Positions 33,201 to 45,909 of a stretch of 64,000 nt of DNA are shown one piece after another (position 1 is the first letter of the stretch; every line of letters starts with the position of its first letter). The DNA lies in the NCBI GenBank assembly GCA_964023205.1, contig OZ026846.1:36228194-36292193 (forward strand). The letters run 5' to 3'. Both the position numbers and the translations under genes were made by a program. Below the pieces are notes generated by a model. It saw only the letters and a program-made list of their open reading frames with translations. It had not been told where the DNA came from and searched no databases. Source of the stretch: Lutraria lutraria (lineage: Eukaryota > Mollusca > Bivalvia > Venerida > Mactridae).

Positions 33201-36200
33201 TTACCGACGAAACAAGCACTTTTTCTTCTTAAAACACTCATTTCACTGTGATTTTTGCTTTTGTAAACTTGAAATATGTAGAGCGCGTGACGTCACTTTT
33301 CGACGTGAGCATAACTTGACTGCAGTAAAACACAGCTGTTCTATAAATAGTATTTATTTCAATGATATTGAAAAAATACGATGTTGGTTTTGGAAACATT
33401 TTTTCTTGCTATAAAGTATGCGCGGGAGGAAAATACACAGGATTCCTCTGTTATAGAACAAACAGGAACTATTACGACCAATAAATTTATATGCTTATGG
33501 GACTTTAACTACTTGATATTCTGACCAGTACTCCTATTATTTGACTGGAACCCTTAAACTTTCTAAGAGCAAAATCCTCATAGGAAGATACAGATGAATA
33601 TTATTGTACCTCATATTTTCACTCAAGATGTTAAGAAAAAAGAATAGATCAGTAAGGTTTACAGACCTACCCTAATTGTGTAGGTCAAGGATCCCTTAAC
33701 ATAACTAGTTTCCTATGCTATGATTAAATTAGTTGCCATGGTAGCATATTAATATGACTTGATGAATGACTTGTATGGTATCACAATCTGGCAGCACATT
33801 GTCTACTTACTACATTAAATAAAACCTCAGTTGTCAATCATCTCAACATCAAGACCAATTAAAGTTGGCAGAATCTGATTTTGACTTACTTGTCTATTGC
33901 ATGAAGCATTTCTCATCTTGTCCATGTGATATTTATATAGTAAATTCTGGATATTTTCCCTTGTCCATACAGGCTGCAGGACAACCTGGGCGATTTTGCC
34001 ACCCCTACCACTTCAGTATAAATACTAAATGAATATTTAGACCAACTGAATATTAAAATCACTTATATTGGGACAAGTTTTCAATATTTTCTCAATATAA
34101 AGGCCACCTAATTACAGCAACCATGGTTTGCATTTCTCATTTATATCAAAATAACTTCTGCTGGTACATGTATAACTCTCACTTCATGAATGTTTCAGGT
34201 TTTAACTACGTTTGATTGTTCATCAAAAGATTCAAATGAAAACTCAGTGGAGGCTGTAGGCTTTTCTCCTACGTGAGTATAAATTTGTTCATCTCAACAA
34301 TTAAACAAGTACATAGTCTGACAGTCTAACAGTCTTATTCTGACATTTTATTTTGCCTTCCCATCCTCATAGCTAAATAGCTTTAGGGTTTGACAGAGAT
34401 TAGGCTTGTGAGTTCAAACCTTAGGCATGACCTTGACATTGAGATATTGATGGAAAACAATGTGGTTAAGGCCGGTCATCCTCCTCTGCTGATCATTCAT
34501 GTAGAGAAGTTGGCAGTGACATGAGGAGAGGTTAGTACTGGTAGAGAATTCAGGAAAACTGAAATAATGATGAAATAGGACTTTAACCTGAAAGATTAAT
34601 TTTTTACCCGCAACGTTTGACATCTTATGAGCACCCTGCTACTAATTTATATGATTAAAGTAATTTTAAAACAGTAAATTAAATGATTAGCCACAGGTCG
34701 CTGCTTCTGTAATCTGTGGGGCCGATAAGGGAGTTCATGTGTTGGATGAAATTTTGTGTGTTTCACTAATGACAATGTTAGCCAAGCTTTTTGTAGCTAA
34801 TATTTCTTACCTATTGTTCATTCAGTTATGATAGCGACAGTTTTAATGTCAGACAATCTTTTAATATATTTATACATGGAATTTAGGTGTGTTTATGAGT
34901 GCCATATTTATGGAATTTAGGTTTGTTTATGAGTGCCATATTAATGGAATTTAGGTGTGTTTATGAGTGCCATATTCATGGAATTTAGGTGTGTTTATTA
35001 GTACCATATTTATGGAATTTAGGTGTGTTTATGAGTGCCATATTTATGCAATTTAGGTGTGTTTATGAGTGCTATATTTATGGAATTTAGGTGTGTTTAT
35101 GAGTGCTATATTTATGGAATTTATGCGTGTTTATGAGTGCCATATTTATGGAATTTAGGTATGTTTATGAGTGCTATATTTATGGAATTTAGGTATGTTT
35201 ATGAGTGCTATATTTATGGAATTTAGGTATGTTTATGAGTGCTATATTTATATTTGGTTTATTGTTGTGTATTTTTTTCAGGCATGCATTTGCTGCTACT
35301 GGGACTGTGGCTGGTGTTTTATGTATCTGGGATACAAATACACAAGTCTGCAGACATAGATGTGTTCATGATGTAAGATTTTAAATCATTTCATTCACAC
35401 TGCTTTAGGTATTAAGTTACTTTCACATGAAGCAGCAAAAAACTTGTTTTTGCCATTTCATCAGGGGCTTTGATATGAATCCAGACCTGGAAGAACATTA
35501 GCATATTTCAAGTGGTGTCCTGTATACAATATGTATGTTTATTCTCTAAGAAAGTGACACTGATAGTCGGTCTTCCCCTCAGAAAATAAGCAATATTCCC
35601 CCCCCCCACCACCACCAAAAAGTCTCCCCTACTTGCAGTATAAAGATTTTCAAAATTTGCCTCTTTGGTTTAATTTTTCTCCCTTTGACCAGCACCCATT
35701 TCCTGAAATTACCTGGTATACCCTTGTTTCTTTGTAGAAAAACTTTTTTTAAGTGAGCCATATTTACATGTATGGTCCTTCTGGCTTTTGATGTTTCTGA
35801 TTATTACAGGCTGGTATTGTTAGTCTACAATGGGATAAATTATCACCTATGGTATACACTAGTTGTTTAGATGGTGCTGTACGATTATGGAATGCTAGAA
35901 GCGGTGAATTAACCTCCACTTGGACTGGACACACAGACTCTATTCTAGGATTTGAAATATCAAAGTAAGTTTCTTCATATGGCTGTAAATTGTATTACAT
36001 GGAATAGAATTCATGTTGGGTGAATAATGGCTTTAATATATGTGTGTTATAGAAGTGAATGCTCTATATTATAGTAAATTTATTGTCTGTGTTTTTCTGT
36101 CAGCCCTCTCTTAGATAATTGTAAATTTGTACATGAATTTTATTCTGATTTCTGATCATCCAATGTTGATACGTGTGAGGAAGTTTATTTGTATACAAAA

Positions 36201-36414
36201 AACATTTGTAAAGTAGAATTTTATGTGTGGAAACTATAATCTAAAAATTTTCAAAGATTAAATAATATTGAAAGTATGAGTAGATTAATTAAGGTAGACG
36301 TAAATTGAAGCATTACATTTATTGTATACATTTTTCAGGGATGGTAACTGGCTTGTGACTGTTGCAGAAGATAAGACAGCTAGAGTGTTCTCCCTTGGTA
36401 CACCAGAAAGATGA
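27258..36414 (+). CDS. AAMP: AAMP: angio-associated migratory cell protein, WD40-repeat protein
   Basis: Eleven exons join in frame: 27258-27348, 29203-29334, 29546-29665, 30768-30907, 31341-31485, 32070-32153, 32705-32820, 34199-34272, 35282-35372, 35810-35964 and 36339-36414. The product is 407 residues (human about 434). The first ~75 residues are acidic ([25 protein letters not shown]), as in AAMP. WD40 repeats follow, with hallmarks such as [81 protein letters not shown] and [10 protein letters not shown]. Closeness to AAMP in both repeat order and acidic head makes the assignment firm. AAMP is a mainly cytosolic WD40 scaffold linked to cell migration and, through its yeast relative Sqt1, to ribosomal protein handling; the clam function is inferred. 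Intron 1 carries a nested SINE/hAT composite and intron 8 a minisatellite. Confidence 0.95.
28052..28193. mobile_element. 142 bp MITE inside the SINE, 8 bp target duplication
   Basis: GTCTTTGAATTA at the left is inverse to TAATTCAAAGACTT at the right, with further inner inverse blocks GGTTGCCC and GGGCAACC. The direct repeats GACTCCCA at 28044-28051 and 28194-28201 are exact. Confidence 0.75.
28304..28940. mobile_element. 637 bp non-autonomous hAT-like element inside the SINE
   Basis: CAGTGTTCCCACT (28304) faces AGTGGGAACACTA (ending 28940), ends typical of hAT elements. The flanks TTACAG (28298-28303) and TTACTG (28941-28946) are a decayed target duplication. At 60127-60355 the same SINE reads GAGGTTACAGTGATTTGAAA without interruption. 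No transposase ORF. Confidence 0.78.
29703..29861. repeat. MITE, CAGTCAAACC...GGTTTGACTG, 159 bp
   Basis: CAGTCAAACC is exactly inverse to GGTTTGACTG at the right edge. The interior has the family's CCTTTATTTG and GGCCCTTATTCAGAGG motifs. It is in AAMP intron 3. Confidence 0.72.
34370..34590 (+). mobile_element. Degenerate SINE-like sequence
   Basis: TAGGCTTGTGAGTTCAAACC resembles a tRNA box-B region, and TTAGTACTGGTAGAGAATTC resembles the AGTACTGGTTCTTCCC body motif of the other SINEs. It is decayed, within AAMP intron 8. Confidence 0.3.
34874..35252 (+). repeat. Minisatellite of ~34 bp units abutting an AAMP exon
   Basis: About eleven copies of a 34 bp unit built from TATGGAATTTAGGTGTGT and TTATGAGTGCCATATT. 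The array stops some 30 bp before the 3' splice site of exon 9 (35282), so its last unit adjoins the polypyrimidine tract. Units differ by a few substitutions. Confidence 0.9.
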
Positions 36415-37518
36415 AATCTTGCATTTTTGTGTAAAAACTTGTTATGAAATGTTGTCTTTGTGATATTAATGCCATTTTAAGACCATGTGATCTGCCCTAC
36501 AGCAATACTTTTTGTTTATTCACATGTTTTGATGAAGATGTACAGTTCTGTACAGTAAATTGTTTTAGGGATTGTAGATACATTTTTGAAAATGCTTGCT
36601 TGAACCAATTTTGTGTCAAACCACTTAAAAACCATCCAGTGTTTGATAATAAATTACTATTTTGCTTCCAACAATTTACAGCTGTGAATATTACATTACA
36701 TACTACTTGACTTATGAGTAAACTTCTGAATTTTAAATATTTGGATGAGCATATTCAGTCCAGAACATGAAATCTATAATTACATTTTGTTGTAAGAAAG
36801 CATGAAATATCTAAGTTGATGTTACATGTGTATGATATAAAGTCGATGTATTCTATTAAGTTAAGAATATGTTGAAGTTTCAATTTATTTTAAACTTATA
36901 GACCTGTTTGAACTCTACTCTCCTTTTTGTCATGAAGATCTTGGCATGTTTATGAAACACATGATAGTATATTGCGCAATGTTTGTAACTGGATATGCAG
37001 ACAATGTACCATTGTCATTGTATGCCTTACATTCTCTGATAGAATTTGCTTCAGAGGCCTTGTTGTATGCTTGTAGCATGTTTTGACTGACTTGGACGCA
37101 AATAATTTGTTAATATACCCATTGATTGCCTGGTTAAGTGCCTGGATTATTACATATTCTGTTTATAATATCATAAATGACCAGTAATACAAAATGTATG
37201 TAACTTTTTAGCTTGATTTGCAGAAGTAGGACTCAGTCAAAACATAGTCAAATGCCCTCAAAAAGGCCCAAATAAAATCATATCTTTGTTGTTACTTGTT
37301 AGTATAAAACTGTAATACATGGTTTATTTATAATCCATTCTGCAGATACATTGAGAACATGGTGAATATTTTTCAGAATTCAGGTTTACTATCTTTAATC
37401 CAGCCTGCTTTCTCTTGGCAGACTGTTATACTTCACATTCAATATATCCAGTAATCATTACAACGTACTTCCACAGCAATAAAACAATTAACTGAAAAAT
37501 AAAATTTCTCTTGTTTAT
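36415..37518 (+). other. AAMP 3' UTR and downstream DNA
   Basis: Two candidate poly(A) signals AATAAA lie at 37271-37276 and 37478-37483, implying a 3' UTR of roughly 0.9-1.1 kb. No separate gene is visible; a small plus-strand ORF near 36444-36710 has no recognisable features and is treated as UTR. Confidence 0.55.
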
Positions 37519-38267
37519 TTTTTGCTCACGTGAGAGCTTTAAGGACCAGTCTGTGTCCATCATCCGTCTGTCATCAACAATTCCTTTAAACAACATCTCC
37601 TAAACCAGTGGGCCAATTTCAACAAAACTTCACAGAGGCATTTCTTGTCTCATACTCTACCTAAGATGGTCAAAGAATTCCATTCCATGCAGGACCTAGA
37701 GCTTTGATATTTTGTGTGTAGAATTGCCTGGTGGACTCTACCAAGATCATTCAAATCATGACCCCAGGGGTCACTTAATTTATACAAATTTCTATAGGAA
37801 AAGCTTCAAACATCTTCATTCTAAAAAAAAACAGAAGACAGAGAGAGAGCTTATACATGTATATTATATGTAGTGTGTAGCATTGCCTTGCAGACTTAAC
37901 TACTAAGATTGTTCAAATCATGACCTGCCCCCTGGATCAAATTGACCCTGCCCCGGAGGTCACTTGAATCAGGGGTGCTATATTACATAATATAGCATCC
38001 CTGCTTGAATATACATAGGAAAATCTTCAAAATAAAATCTAAAATAGACTAGAAGGTCCAGAGCTTAGATATTTGATATATACCAATGCTTAGTGGACCA
38101 CTACCAAACTTGATTGTACATAGAAAAATCTTTTACGCTAAAATAAACCAGAAGACATATAGCGCTTAGATACTTGACATGTAACATTTCATAGTAGACC
38201 TCCACCTAATTTGTTCATATGCAATGGTAGTCAGGTGAGCGTTATAGGGTCATCATAGCTCTTTTGG
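37519..38267 (+). mobile_element. Diverged Helentron-like element of the GCTCAC family
   Basis: The 5' end GCTCACGTGAGAGC is self-complementary. At the 3' side TCAGGTGAGC is inverse to it, followed by a degraded AGGGTCATCATAGCTCT hairpin and TTTTG. The interior has diverged monomers with the same vocabulary as 16563-18166 (ATTGACCCTGCCCCGGAGGT, GGAAAATCTTC, GTGGACC). It carries a 34 bp hairpin insertion at 37970. Confidence 0.6.
37970..38003. mobile_element. 34 bp hairpin insertion, two hAT-like ends only
   Basis: CAGGGGTGCTATATT faces AATATAGCATCCCTG with a 4-base loop. The direct repeats CTTGAAT flank it on both sides. It appears to be a hAT-type element reduced to its terminal repeats. 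Confidence 0.65.
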
Positions 38268-38271
38268 TTGA

Positions 38272-38400
38272 TATGGCATTAATTTGTTGTTTCTGGCTTC
38301 ATACTCATTAAAAAAATATTGGTAGGTAAATACTGTTCTTGAAATCGTGCAGAATGGTAAAAAAGTGAGACAGCACTTGGATTTACCATTCCTTGGGTTT
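38272..38400. repeat. MITE, GTTTCTGG family
   Basis: TGTTTCTGGCTTCATACTCA followed by TTAAAAA opens the copy. Internal GGTAGGTAAATACTGTTCTT matches the family; the right end is unclear. Confidence 0.4.
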
Positions 38401-40588
38401 AATTCTCAATATAAAGTCTATACTACATGTACATATATCTTAATGACATATTTTATTAATATAATTAACAGATCGAAGCAATGGCTGTTCCTCGAAATAT
38501 CCATGAATTTCAAATCATGAAATTATGATGCAAACGAGATCTTTTACCATTCTATTAACATTCGCTACTAGATGTCTATTCCAATCTAGTCAAATACCTG
38601 GTTGTCTTTAAATTTAGTGAAGTTACACCGGTGATAAATTTGTGCTTTTAGCGATGTTGTACACATCTGCCGGTTTACGCTAAAGATCGTCTGCCATTTT
38701 GCGTCGAATGTCACATGATGGCTGGTCTTAATGAAATAGTTAGCATCAGATCTGTTGATAATGACATTTTTACAATAATAAAGCCGGAGGACGATTTATG
38801 TAAAGTAACCAGTTCTTCTATGATGAAGATGTCAAATTTGTAGCTACTAGCTAGTTCTTCCTAGATAAACTCTTTGGATGGATTTAGTCAAGTTTACAGC
38901 CAATTCTAAGCTTCATTTTTTATGAGAAATTACAACGATGCATTGGAAACAAAAATCACGTCTTTATACAAGTACTTAGCAGTTGACGCAACAGAAACGT
39001 AACTGGGTACGCACGAAGCTTTGACGAGTAGGCCTATTCGTGATTATATTGAGTATATTGATTACATTTTGCATTTTTCTTTCATTAACCAGGACTAATA
39101 AAACCATGGTAAGAACTTTTACATCGGTGGAACATTTTTTGTTTTAAAACGAATTGAAAGAAAACGCTTCCTGATGTTCCAAACAATCGTGGTGTCTCAT
39201 TTAAGGACAACCAATGATAATTACTTATCTGTTGAATTCTGTATTATAATGCAACAGTACATAGATAACTAGATCTGTTTTCTATTTGAACGACCCTGAT
39301 TGAGCCCGCATTATACATAATTTGCGCTGTTCGATACTGCTTCAGTATTAACATATTCTTTCTCAATCTAAGAGAGTAGTTCTTGAAGCTTTGCGATGTT
39401 ACATGAGAACAGGAATTGTTTAATCATTATATAGATACCGCATGTGATAACACGTTTTTTGTATGGTGTATTGTATGGTGTAGTAGGAATTTAGGACGAA
39501 TTTATCTGGGACAAAAGTGATCACATTAACAAGGATCACGATCCTTATGGTAATATGCTTCCATATACTAGTACATACATGTACATGTATACTAACGTTA
39601 GTAATCAAGTGTTGCGACGCCCGAAACGTCAGTAGACTCATATTTTGAAAACTCGGAATTTACAAGAACTGGTACGGCTAAGATCGACATACTAATGAGA
39701 CCATTTATGTTTTGTTGATTTTTGACAAAGGAAGCAGAATGTTATCATTTTCTCAAAAACAATATCCATCTTGCATGTGCACAGCTTGGATGATAATCTG
39801 GTTATTTCACTTTTATTGTTGAAAAAAAAAAGAAATACAACGGAGAGTTATCAACATTATACAGTCATGTTTATTAGATTTACATCAAGCGAAGTTATAA
39901 TACACGCATGCTTTTCTTAAGTACATGTAACTCCAACAATATAAGTTACATTTTTAGTACAACATAGTCTTCAACTCCTTGAAACATGACAGCGTTGAAA
40001 TTTCTGACAAAGATTTACATTTTCCGCAAAGTCGATCTTATCACCAACATAGCATTTGTAATTGATCACCAGTGTATTAATATTGCTAGCATGCTTTGTG
40101 TGGCACATTTAAATGGATACTTGAGTACATGTAGAATGGGTACGGTAAAATTCAGTAATGATTTGAACAATGAGGTATGTCGTAAATGACTTTAGACAAT
40201 CATTCTACGTTACATAAATATTATTTCATGAAAGCCCCTTTAAGTTTTAACAATGCTTGAAATGTTGATACTTAGGCTTGTCTGATGAATGTTAGAACAA
40301 CGTCTTCCTTTCTCTTATCACATGAATAATTTGAATCAAATAACAGTTCTCCAATGTTTACAGAAAATGTAAAAGACAAAATATGAGATTATCGATTTCC
40401 GTAGTTTAAACAAGTAATCATTAAACAGTTACACATTTATTCTGTTTACATAGCGCTACTAAAAGTGGAATAATTTTCATAAATGTACATTTATAATGAA
40501 TTGAGAATCCTATCTTTACATTGTCCAGCTGTACCGTAACATGGGTATATAATGTCCTAGTTGATGTTTGCTAGATGATTATTATATT
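38401..40588. other. Intergenic, no gene recognised
   Basis: AT-rich sequence with repeated ACATGTACATGTAT patches near 39575-39590. I see no coding exon, structural RNA or well-bounded mobile element. It would include the 3' UTR of the three-finger gene ending at 40589. Confidence 0.4.
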
Positions 40589-43290
40589 TCAATAACGTAT
40601 AAGGCAAACTAAAACAACAAGGGCAGATAATAATTCCCAGTAAGCTAGAAGCGGTTGTCTTCCATTACATGGTTTTCCGTCATCTACATCTTTCTTACAG
40701 TAACAAGCATCCCCCTGTGACATATCGTGACAAGAAGAAAAGAAGTCCTCCTTGAAAGAACTTTCCGACTGGGTAGTGTTCCAACATGTCCTCTTAACCA
40801 GTGTTGCCCCTGAAAAATAGGAAAAAGGCACGTACTTAGAAGCGTGCTTTACCGCGAACTTCTTTAGTCAGCAATTAATTATATCTTTACAATGGCAAAT
40901 GCATTGTGTTAACTGGTTCTCGTTCCAAGTTGCAGGGCACCACGTTCAGACGGACCCACTTGAAAAGTGACGATTTAAGGGAGATAATTCGCTGTATGCA
41001 TTTTTGTAGTTCACATTCGTTTTCCGGCCTCCCTGTTTCTAAACATAATCGGTCTAGGCTAATGTGCCGGTCGGTATAATTCAGAGATCTATTTGGAATA
41101 AACTGGTCCCCCAAACTACAACATGGAAAGGGGACGAGACTATAGTATTAGGGCAGTATATACGTTGTATATGCAACACATTGAGCAAGAGTTGTGACTT
41201 TTGGAGACATAATTAATTGAATAAAACTTTTGAAAATTGACCGACGTGTCCTCAATTTCTGCTGACTACAGACCAACATGTTAAATGTGATAGAAACAGG
41301 CTCTACTGCTATGCAGTATTTGACAGGATAATTCTATCCCGACATAAGGACTTGCTCGCTAAACCACAAACCGTAATTTGGTTATTCGCCAGGTTTATTA
41401 AGCGTATAACATAACACATGTATATATATATATACGCATGGCAAGGCCTTGGTTCAAACCATCAATCACAGTGACTGTCAGAATTAACATAGTAATGCAT
41501 TTACTCATTGTAGAGAATGAATTCAAAATAATGAAATTAGATTACAATGAAACAATTATGCATCGCACGTTCCTTAATAATGTTCAACTTGGACAAACGT
41601 CCGCGTGTAAAGGAACTATAAGCCTGAAGTACATATCTGCTCAGAACGTACTAGGCAATGATCGACACTAATAACATTTTCACGCAATATTCTTTTACTT
41701 GTATGAATTTAAGCTACTTAATTAAGCAATTAACTTTTTATATGGGTAATTAAAAGCAGATGGGCTTCCCGGATGAAATAATTGCCCGCGGAAGAACACA
41801 TCATACATGCAATGTGTTCAAGTCCCCGTTATTCTGTGACACATATGTGAAATATATACCTTTATGTGTATCCTTCGTTACTAGTTTTCTACAAGCCACC
41901 GTATCCCCGACACATTTGGTCAAATATAGCTTGGTTTCATTTTTGGGGACTTCCCACGTGACACCACAACCAGACACAGTCATGCTGTCACATTCATAAC
42001 ATTCCAAGCAGTATCCTGAAAATAAGTTCATATTTCGATCATTTCTAACACCAATGTGTGGCCATTTTCATTGAATCCATTTACAAGCCTGATCATGATT
42101 TGGCGATGTTCTGGCAGCATTATTCCTCACTCGCCTATACAGGGGTAACGCATTCAAGGGGACGAATACACAGGCAAAATCGATGTTATGATTAATACAC
42201 TCGTCTAGCAATATTACTCTGAAAGCATTTTTTAAAAGTGACAAATAAATCTTATCTTAGTCTTCTTTAGAAGGTCACAAAAAACTCCACAAACTTCTTT
42301 TGATTTGACCATGACTCAATTGTTAGCAAAAACAGACACTGTCTAATTAAATCACATTTGCTCTCATTTCTAAAGATATCATTCTGAAAGACGGTCACAA
42401 TGAATGACATTGACTTAACCTTCGTTATGCAGAGACCTCGTACACGTGAACTTATTATAGAGTATTGTTGTGATGTTCGCTGTTGTGAAAAATACGACAA
42501 CTAGCGCCAGGGGGCTACGTTAGTACAGCGTATACACATAGCATAGAAATATAACCTCCTTTAAGGATAACAACTAACGAAAATTTGTTTTTCAGTATAT
42601 ATACTGATCCGTATTTGAAACCAGAGATATGCGTCTCTGTTGAAACATGTCAATTTAAAATAAAATGCATTGAAGTATAGAATGTCGTACAATTCAGTAT
42701 ATGCGTACTGTGAAAACTACATGCATTTTTGTTCATCTTTAACGTTTAAAGATGCGTGATATCGAATGAAGTCGACCGTGATATTTAAATTGACTCTTAT
42801 GATACATTAAAGCTAACACGCTTTGTGCTTCTTACAAAGTTGCCTTCTAAACTGATTCGTTTTACATTCATCCTTTTCAGTCGCATTAATAAATATAAAA
42901 CCTGTCAATGTGCTTTCTTCACACACATTCAAAATGGCGACGTTTTTAAAGTAAAAAGAAATCATACACAGGTATTCAATGTATTATGCCCAAATTATAT
43001 TGTCATCCTAGATTTTTTTATTATATATCTAATTAATATCTAATTTTCTAATGAAGTAAACTTGATTTTAAAATCGCTCTCCTGCCTTCAGCGACAGTTT
43101 AGTTTAATTAATTTTAGATTAATATCAGCTTTGAGTCGATCAATGCCTTTCAGCGCGTCTTGGTTAACCTTGAGATTTTAAGTTTTTCGTTAACATGTAA
43201 TAATGTAGAATCAATCTATAAGTTCTTACCTTGGTAAACGCAGCAACATATCACAATACACAAGAAGATTGTATTAACTCTGAACTCCAT
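40589..43290 (-). CDS. GPI-anchored Ly6/uPAR-type three-finger protein, copy A
   Basis: Three exons, 43290-43230, 42015-41860 and 40809-40589, give 145 residues; both introns are phase 1. Exon 1 (61 nt) encodes the signal peptide MEFRVNTIFLCIVICCCVYQ. Exons 2 and 3 encode a cysteine-rich domain: CLECYEC, SGCGVTWEV, YLTKC, ACRK, RTCWNTT, SCHDM, ACYC and PCNG. The CxxCxxC start and PCN end with this spacing fit a Ly6/uPAR three-finger fold, nearest to the quiver/sleepless-like group of invertebrates. A hydrophobic C-terminus (LLSALVVLVCLIRY) after CNG suggests GPI anchoring. NET and NTT are glycosylation sequons. Eleven cysteines precede the tail, an odd number. Such proteins sit on the outer cell surface and often modulate channels or receptors; the ligand is unknown. 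A short MITE relic lies in intron 2. Confidence 0.88.
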
Positions 43291-44441
43291 GATATTTGTG
43301 AAAATATATATGTAACAGTAATAATTGCCAGGTAAGCGATGTATAATCTAGGCTGGGTTAAATCTTCACTGATGGTATGTACACCGGGCTGCGGTCATAA
43401 CGGAACTGAAGCGTATCATGTGAAAGGAACGACGCGAACACTTGACAGCAACTATTTGAAGGATAAATGGACATAGGACTGATCTCAGATATTACGGACA
43501 AGATATCAATTTATCATCACGGCATTTTATATACTGAATACACTGACCGTATAATATTCGAAGAAGAAATCTTATCATGTATGCATACAACTACACATTT
43601 CGTTTTATTGTATCTCGACATTGCTCACAGGTAATTCTCAGGTGTGTGAACTAAATTGTGATTATTTTATTGTATATATACATTACGTTTAACACTCCAA
43701 ACGCGAAAGAAGTGTAATTTATGGTTTAAAAATACGTCCAATTTAGGCTTCAAGACAGTATTTCATAAATCAACTCTTTATCGGAACACGAGTCTTTTTT
43801 ATGTATAATAAATCTGTAATTTTGTTAACAGTGTATATACATGTATTCAAGTGATAGGTTGTGCAAAATCTTTTGCAATTTGTTAGTACAGGCATGAAAC
43901 ATCTTCTAGTTATTATTTAGAAAAGAACACTTAACAAACAACGGTAACACCCGGATCTAAACATACTGAAACCATGTGACAGAGATATATCACCGAGTTA
44001 TTGTCCTTAATGATTAAAGGTACTCTACTGATCTTGATGTTATCTCTTCAGTTTTAATTGGATAAATTCAATTATCTAACTAAAGATGTATATACTGATA
44101 TGGCACGCCAATGAATCAGACAATCATACAAAGGAATTACGTGAAACTTAGTACATTTGTAATTACCTAACGATCAATAAAATGACGTGTCATACCCAGG
44201 AGATTCTCATATAGTTTGACTAACATGGGATGTAACTTCATCACCTTGGAAAGAGGAGAATGAATCATTGTACAATAAAACATCGATAAAAATAAAAATA
44301 ACACCTTTGTACAAATATCGGACTTAGTACTGTACATGTATATATAGGTTCGAAAATAAGGGGTCCTTTAAATGAGTTGATTTTCAATAATGATAATCTC
44401 TCTAAATATGGCTTTACTCAACATGTTATCGTCACTTTGAT

Positions 44442-44605
44442 ATACAGTAAATCCCTTCAAAAACCGGACCAATTCCGGACTGGGCCAAAAGTCCGGGTTT
44501 CTGAGAATTCCGGTTTTCACAGAGCTTTTGATAAAAAAATAAGAAAGAAATGACACTTCACGTGAAAACGGTCCGATTTTCAGGGAATTCTGGTTTTCAG
44601 GTGTT
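44442..44605. repeat. MITE relic beginning TACAGTAAATCCC
   Basis: TACAGTAAATCCCTTCAAAA opens a segment with AAACCGGACC, GTCCGGGTTTCTGAGAATTC and TTCAGGGAATTCTGGTTTTC, internally repetitive and partly inverse. The right terminus is not recognisable. Confidence 0.4.
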
Positions 44606-45159
44606 TTATTGTGTCCAAAGTGGAACGTTGTACCTATTTCTGCGTTATTCATTTCCGCATTGCTATGGAAACGGGACCGTAGAGAATATTTAAATGCAAA
44701 GAAATTTAAAACATTGTCTGATTTATTTGGCATACAACATTTATTAAATAATTCAATTAATAAATCACACCAAGAACATGTAAACAAAACAATTTATTTA
44801 CTGATATCCACAGGTGCTTGATACTACATTTTGGTTATTAATGAAAAAAATAACATGTATAAACATCAATATTGGAAATATAATTCGTTGAATGGTGTCA
44901 CACAGCAACCCACAACATACATACGTATTGTATACAAATTAGGAAAGCCCTTTTGAAGTATAATACATGTATTGGTTTAGATACTTATTTCTCCTGGTCT
45001 AATGTCACATCAACAGCCATGATTATTTGGCGACTTTCCAGCTTTAAATATGACGGAGGACCCAGGCTTACACCTGGATAGAACGACCGACCTGGATAGA
45101 ACGACCGACCGTTCTGTAAACTGTCAGGTAGCTTCCTCACGTGTGGAATATAGTCCAAG

Positions 45160-45238
45160 ATGGACTCGTACTCACAACGGTGAGTGGCTAGTGGTCACTG
45201 GACACAGGCCATAACCACTCGACCAAGGAGCCCGTAGT
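45160..45238 (-). mobile_element. tRNA-derived SINE fragment
   Basis: Minus-strand CTCCTTGGTCGAGTGGTTAT supplies a box A. GTGAGTACGAGTCC supplies a box B about 50 nt on, with a Ser/Leu-like long variable arm between. The acceptor ends do not pair. Confidence 0.55.
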
Positions 45239-45909
45239 TTAGAATATCGTATATGTACGTTTTTACGCAGAAAAGTTCTTGGATTAAAACATGGTCAAAC
45301 TTGGGACTTTCGTTTTGGGCAAATCAAGTGCATGTTGATTATGTGTCCAATTACAAGTAAAATTTTCGGGACTTCAACAAACGCTAATTATTATATTAAT
45401 GTATTGCTTCTACGTTTATGTATTGCTAGAGATTATTTTCAAAATCATTCAAATAATAGAATGTTAAAAGGATAGTACCTCAAAGACTGAATTGTTGAGT
45501 TTATTTTCTATATCAACGGCTGATTAAGCTATTGGGGGTGCACAGAAAAAATCTCAGTGATATATACTAAATGTGCATTAACTAAATGTAAATTCAGCAG
45601 CGTCATATCATTATATTCATTCCAATAAAATATTGACAAATACTAAAACAATCAAGCAACTTTTTATTTTATAAATGTTGATTATTATTATTTTGTCATC
45701 TCAATATGCAGCTGTGCCCCTTTTAATGTTTACGCGTGCCCTACCGAAGTATGAAAATCAAATCTTTTATGACAATACTTATAAGGGACAGTCGCCTTTT
45801 AGTTATTTCTCATTCAAGGTATAATATATTTATTTAAAACGCGATGCATATCCCTTAACAAATACTAATAAATGAAAGGAGTATGTGAATAAATGAAATA
45901 CAATATAAA

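Noticed and set aside
33082..33414. 110-residue plus-strand ORF in AAMP intron 7
   Set aside because: It lies wholly within an intron flanked by confirmed AAMP exons; no recognisable domain and a random-like composition.
40887..41114. 75-residue ORF with several cysteines between exons of three-finger copy A
   Set aside because: It coincides with a MITE relic with AACTGGTTCTC-type ends; the exon 2 to exon 3 join is in frame without it.
44368..44787. 139-residue minus-strand ORF
   Set aside because: It overlaps a CAGT-end MITE relic and neighbouring AT-rich DNA; no domain, no splice context, repeat-derived composition.
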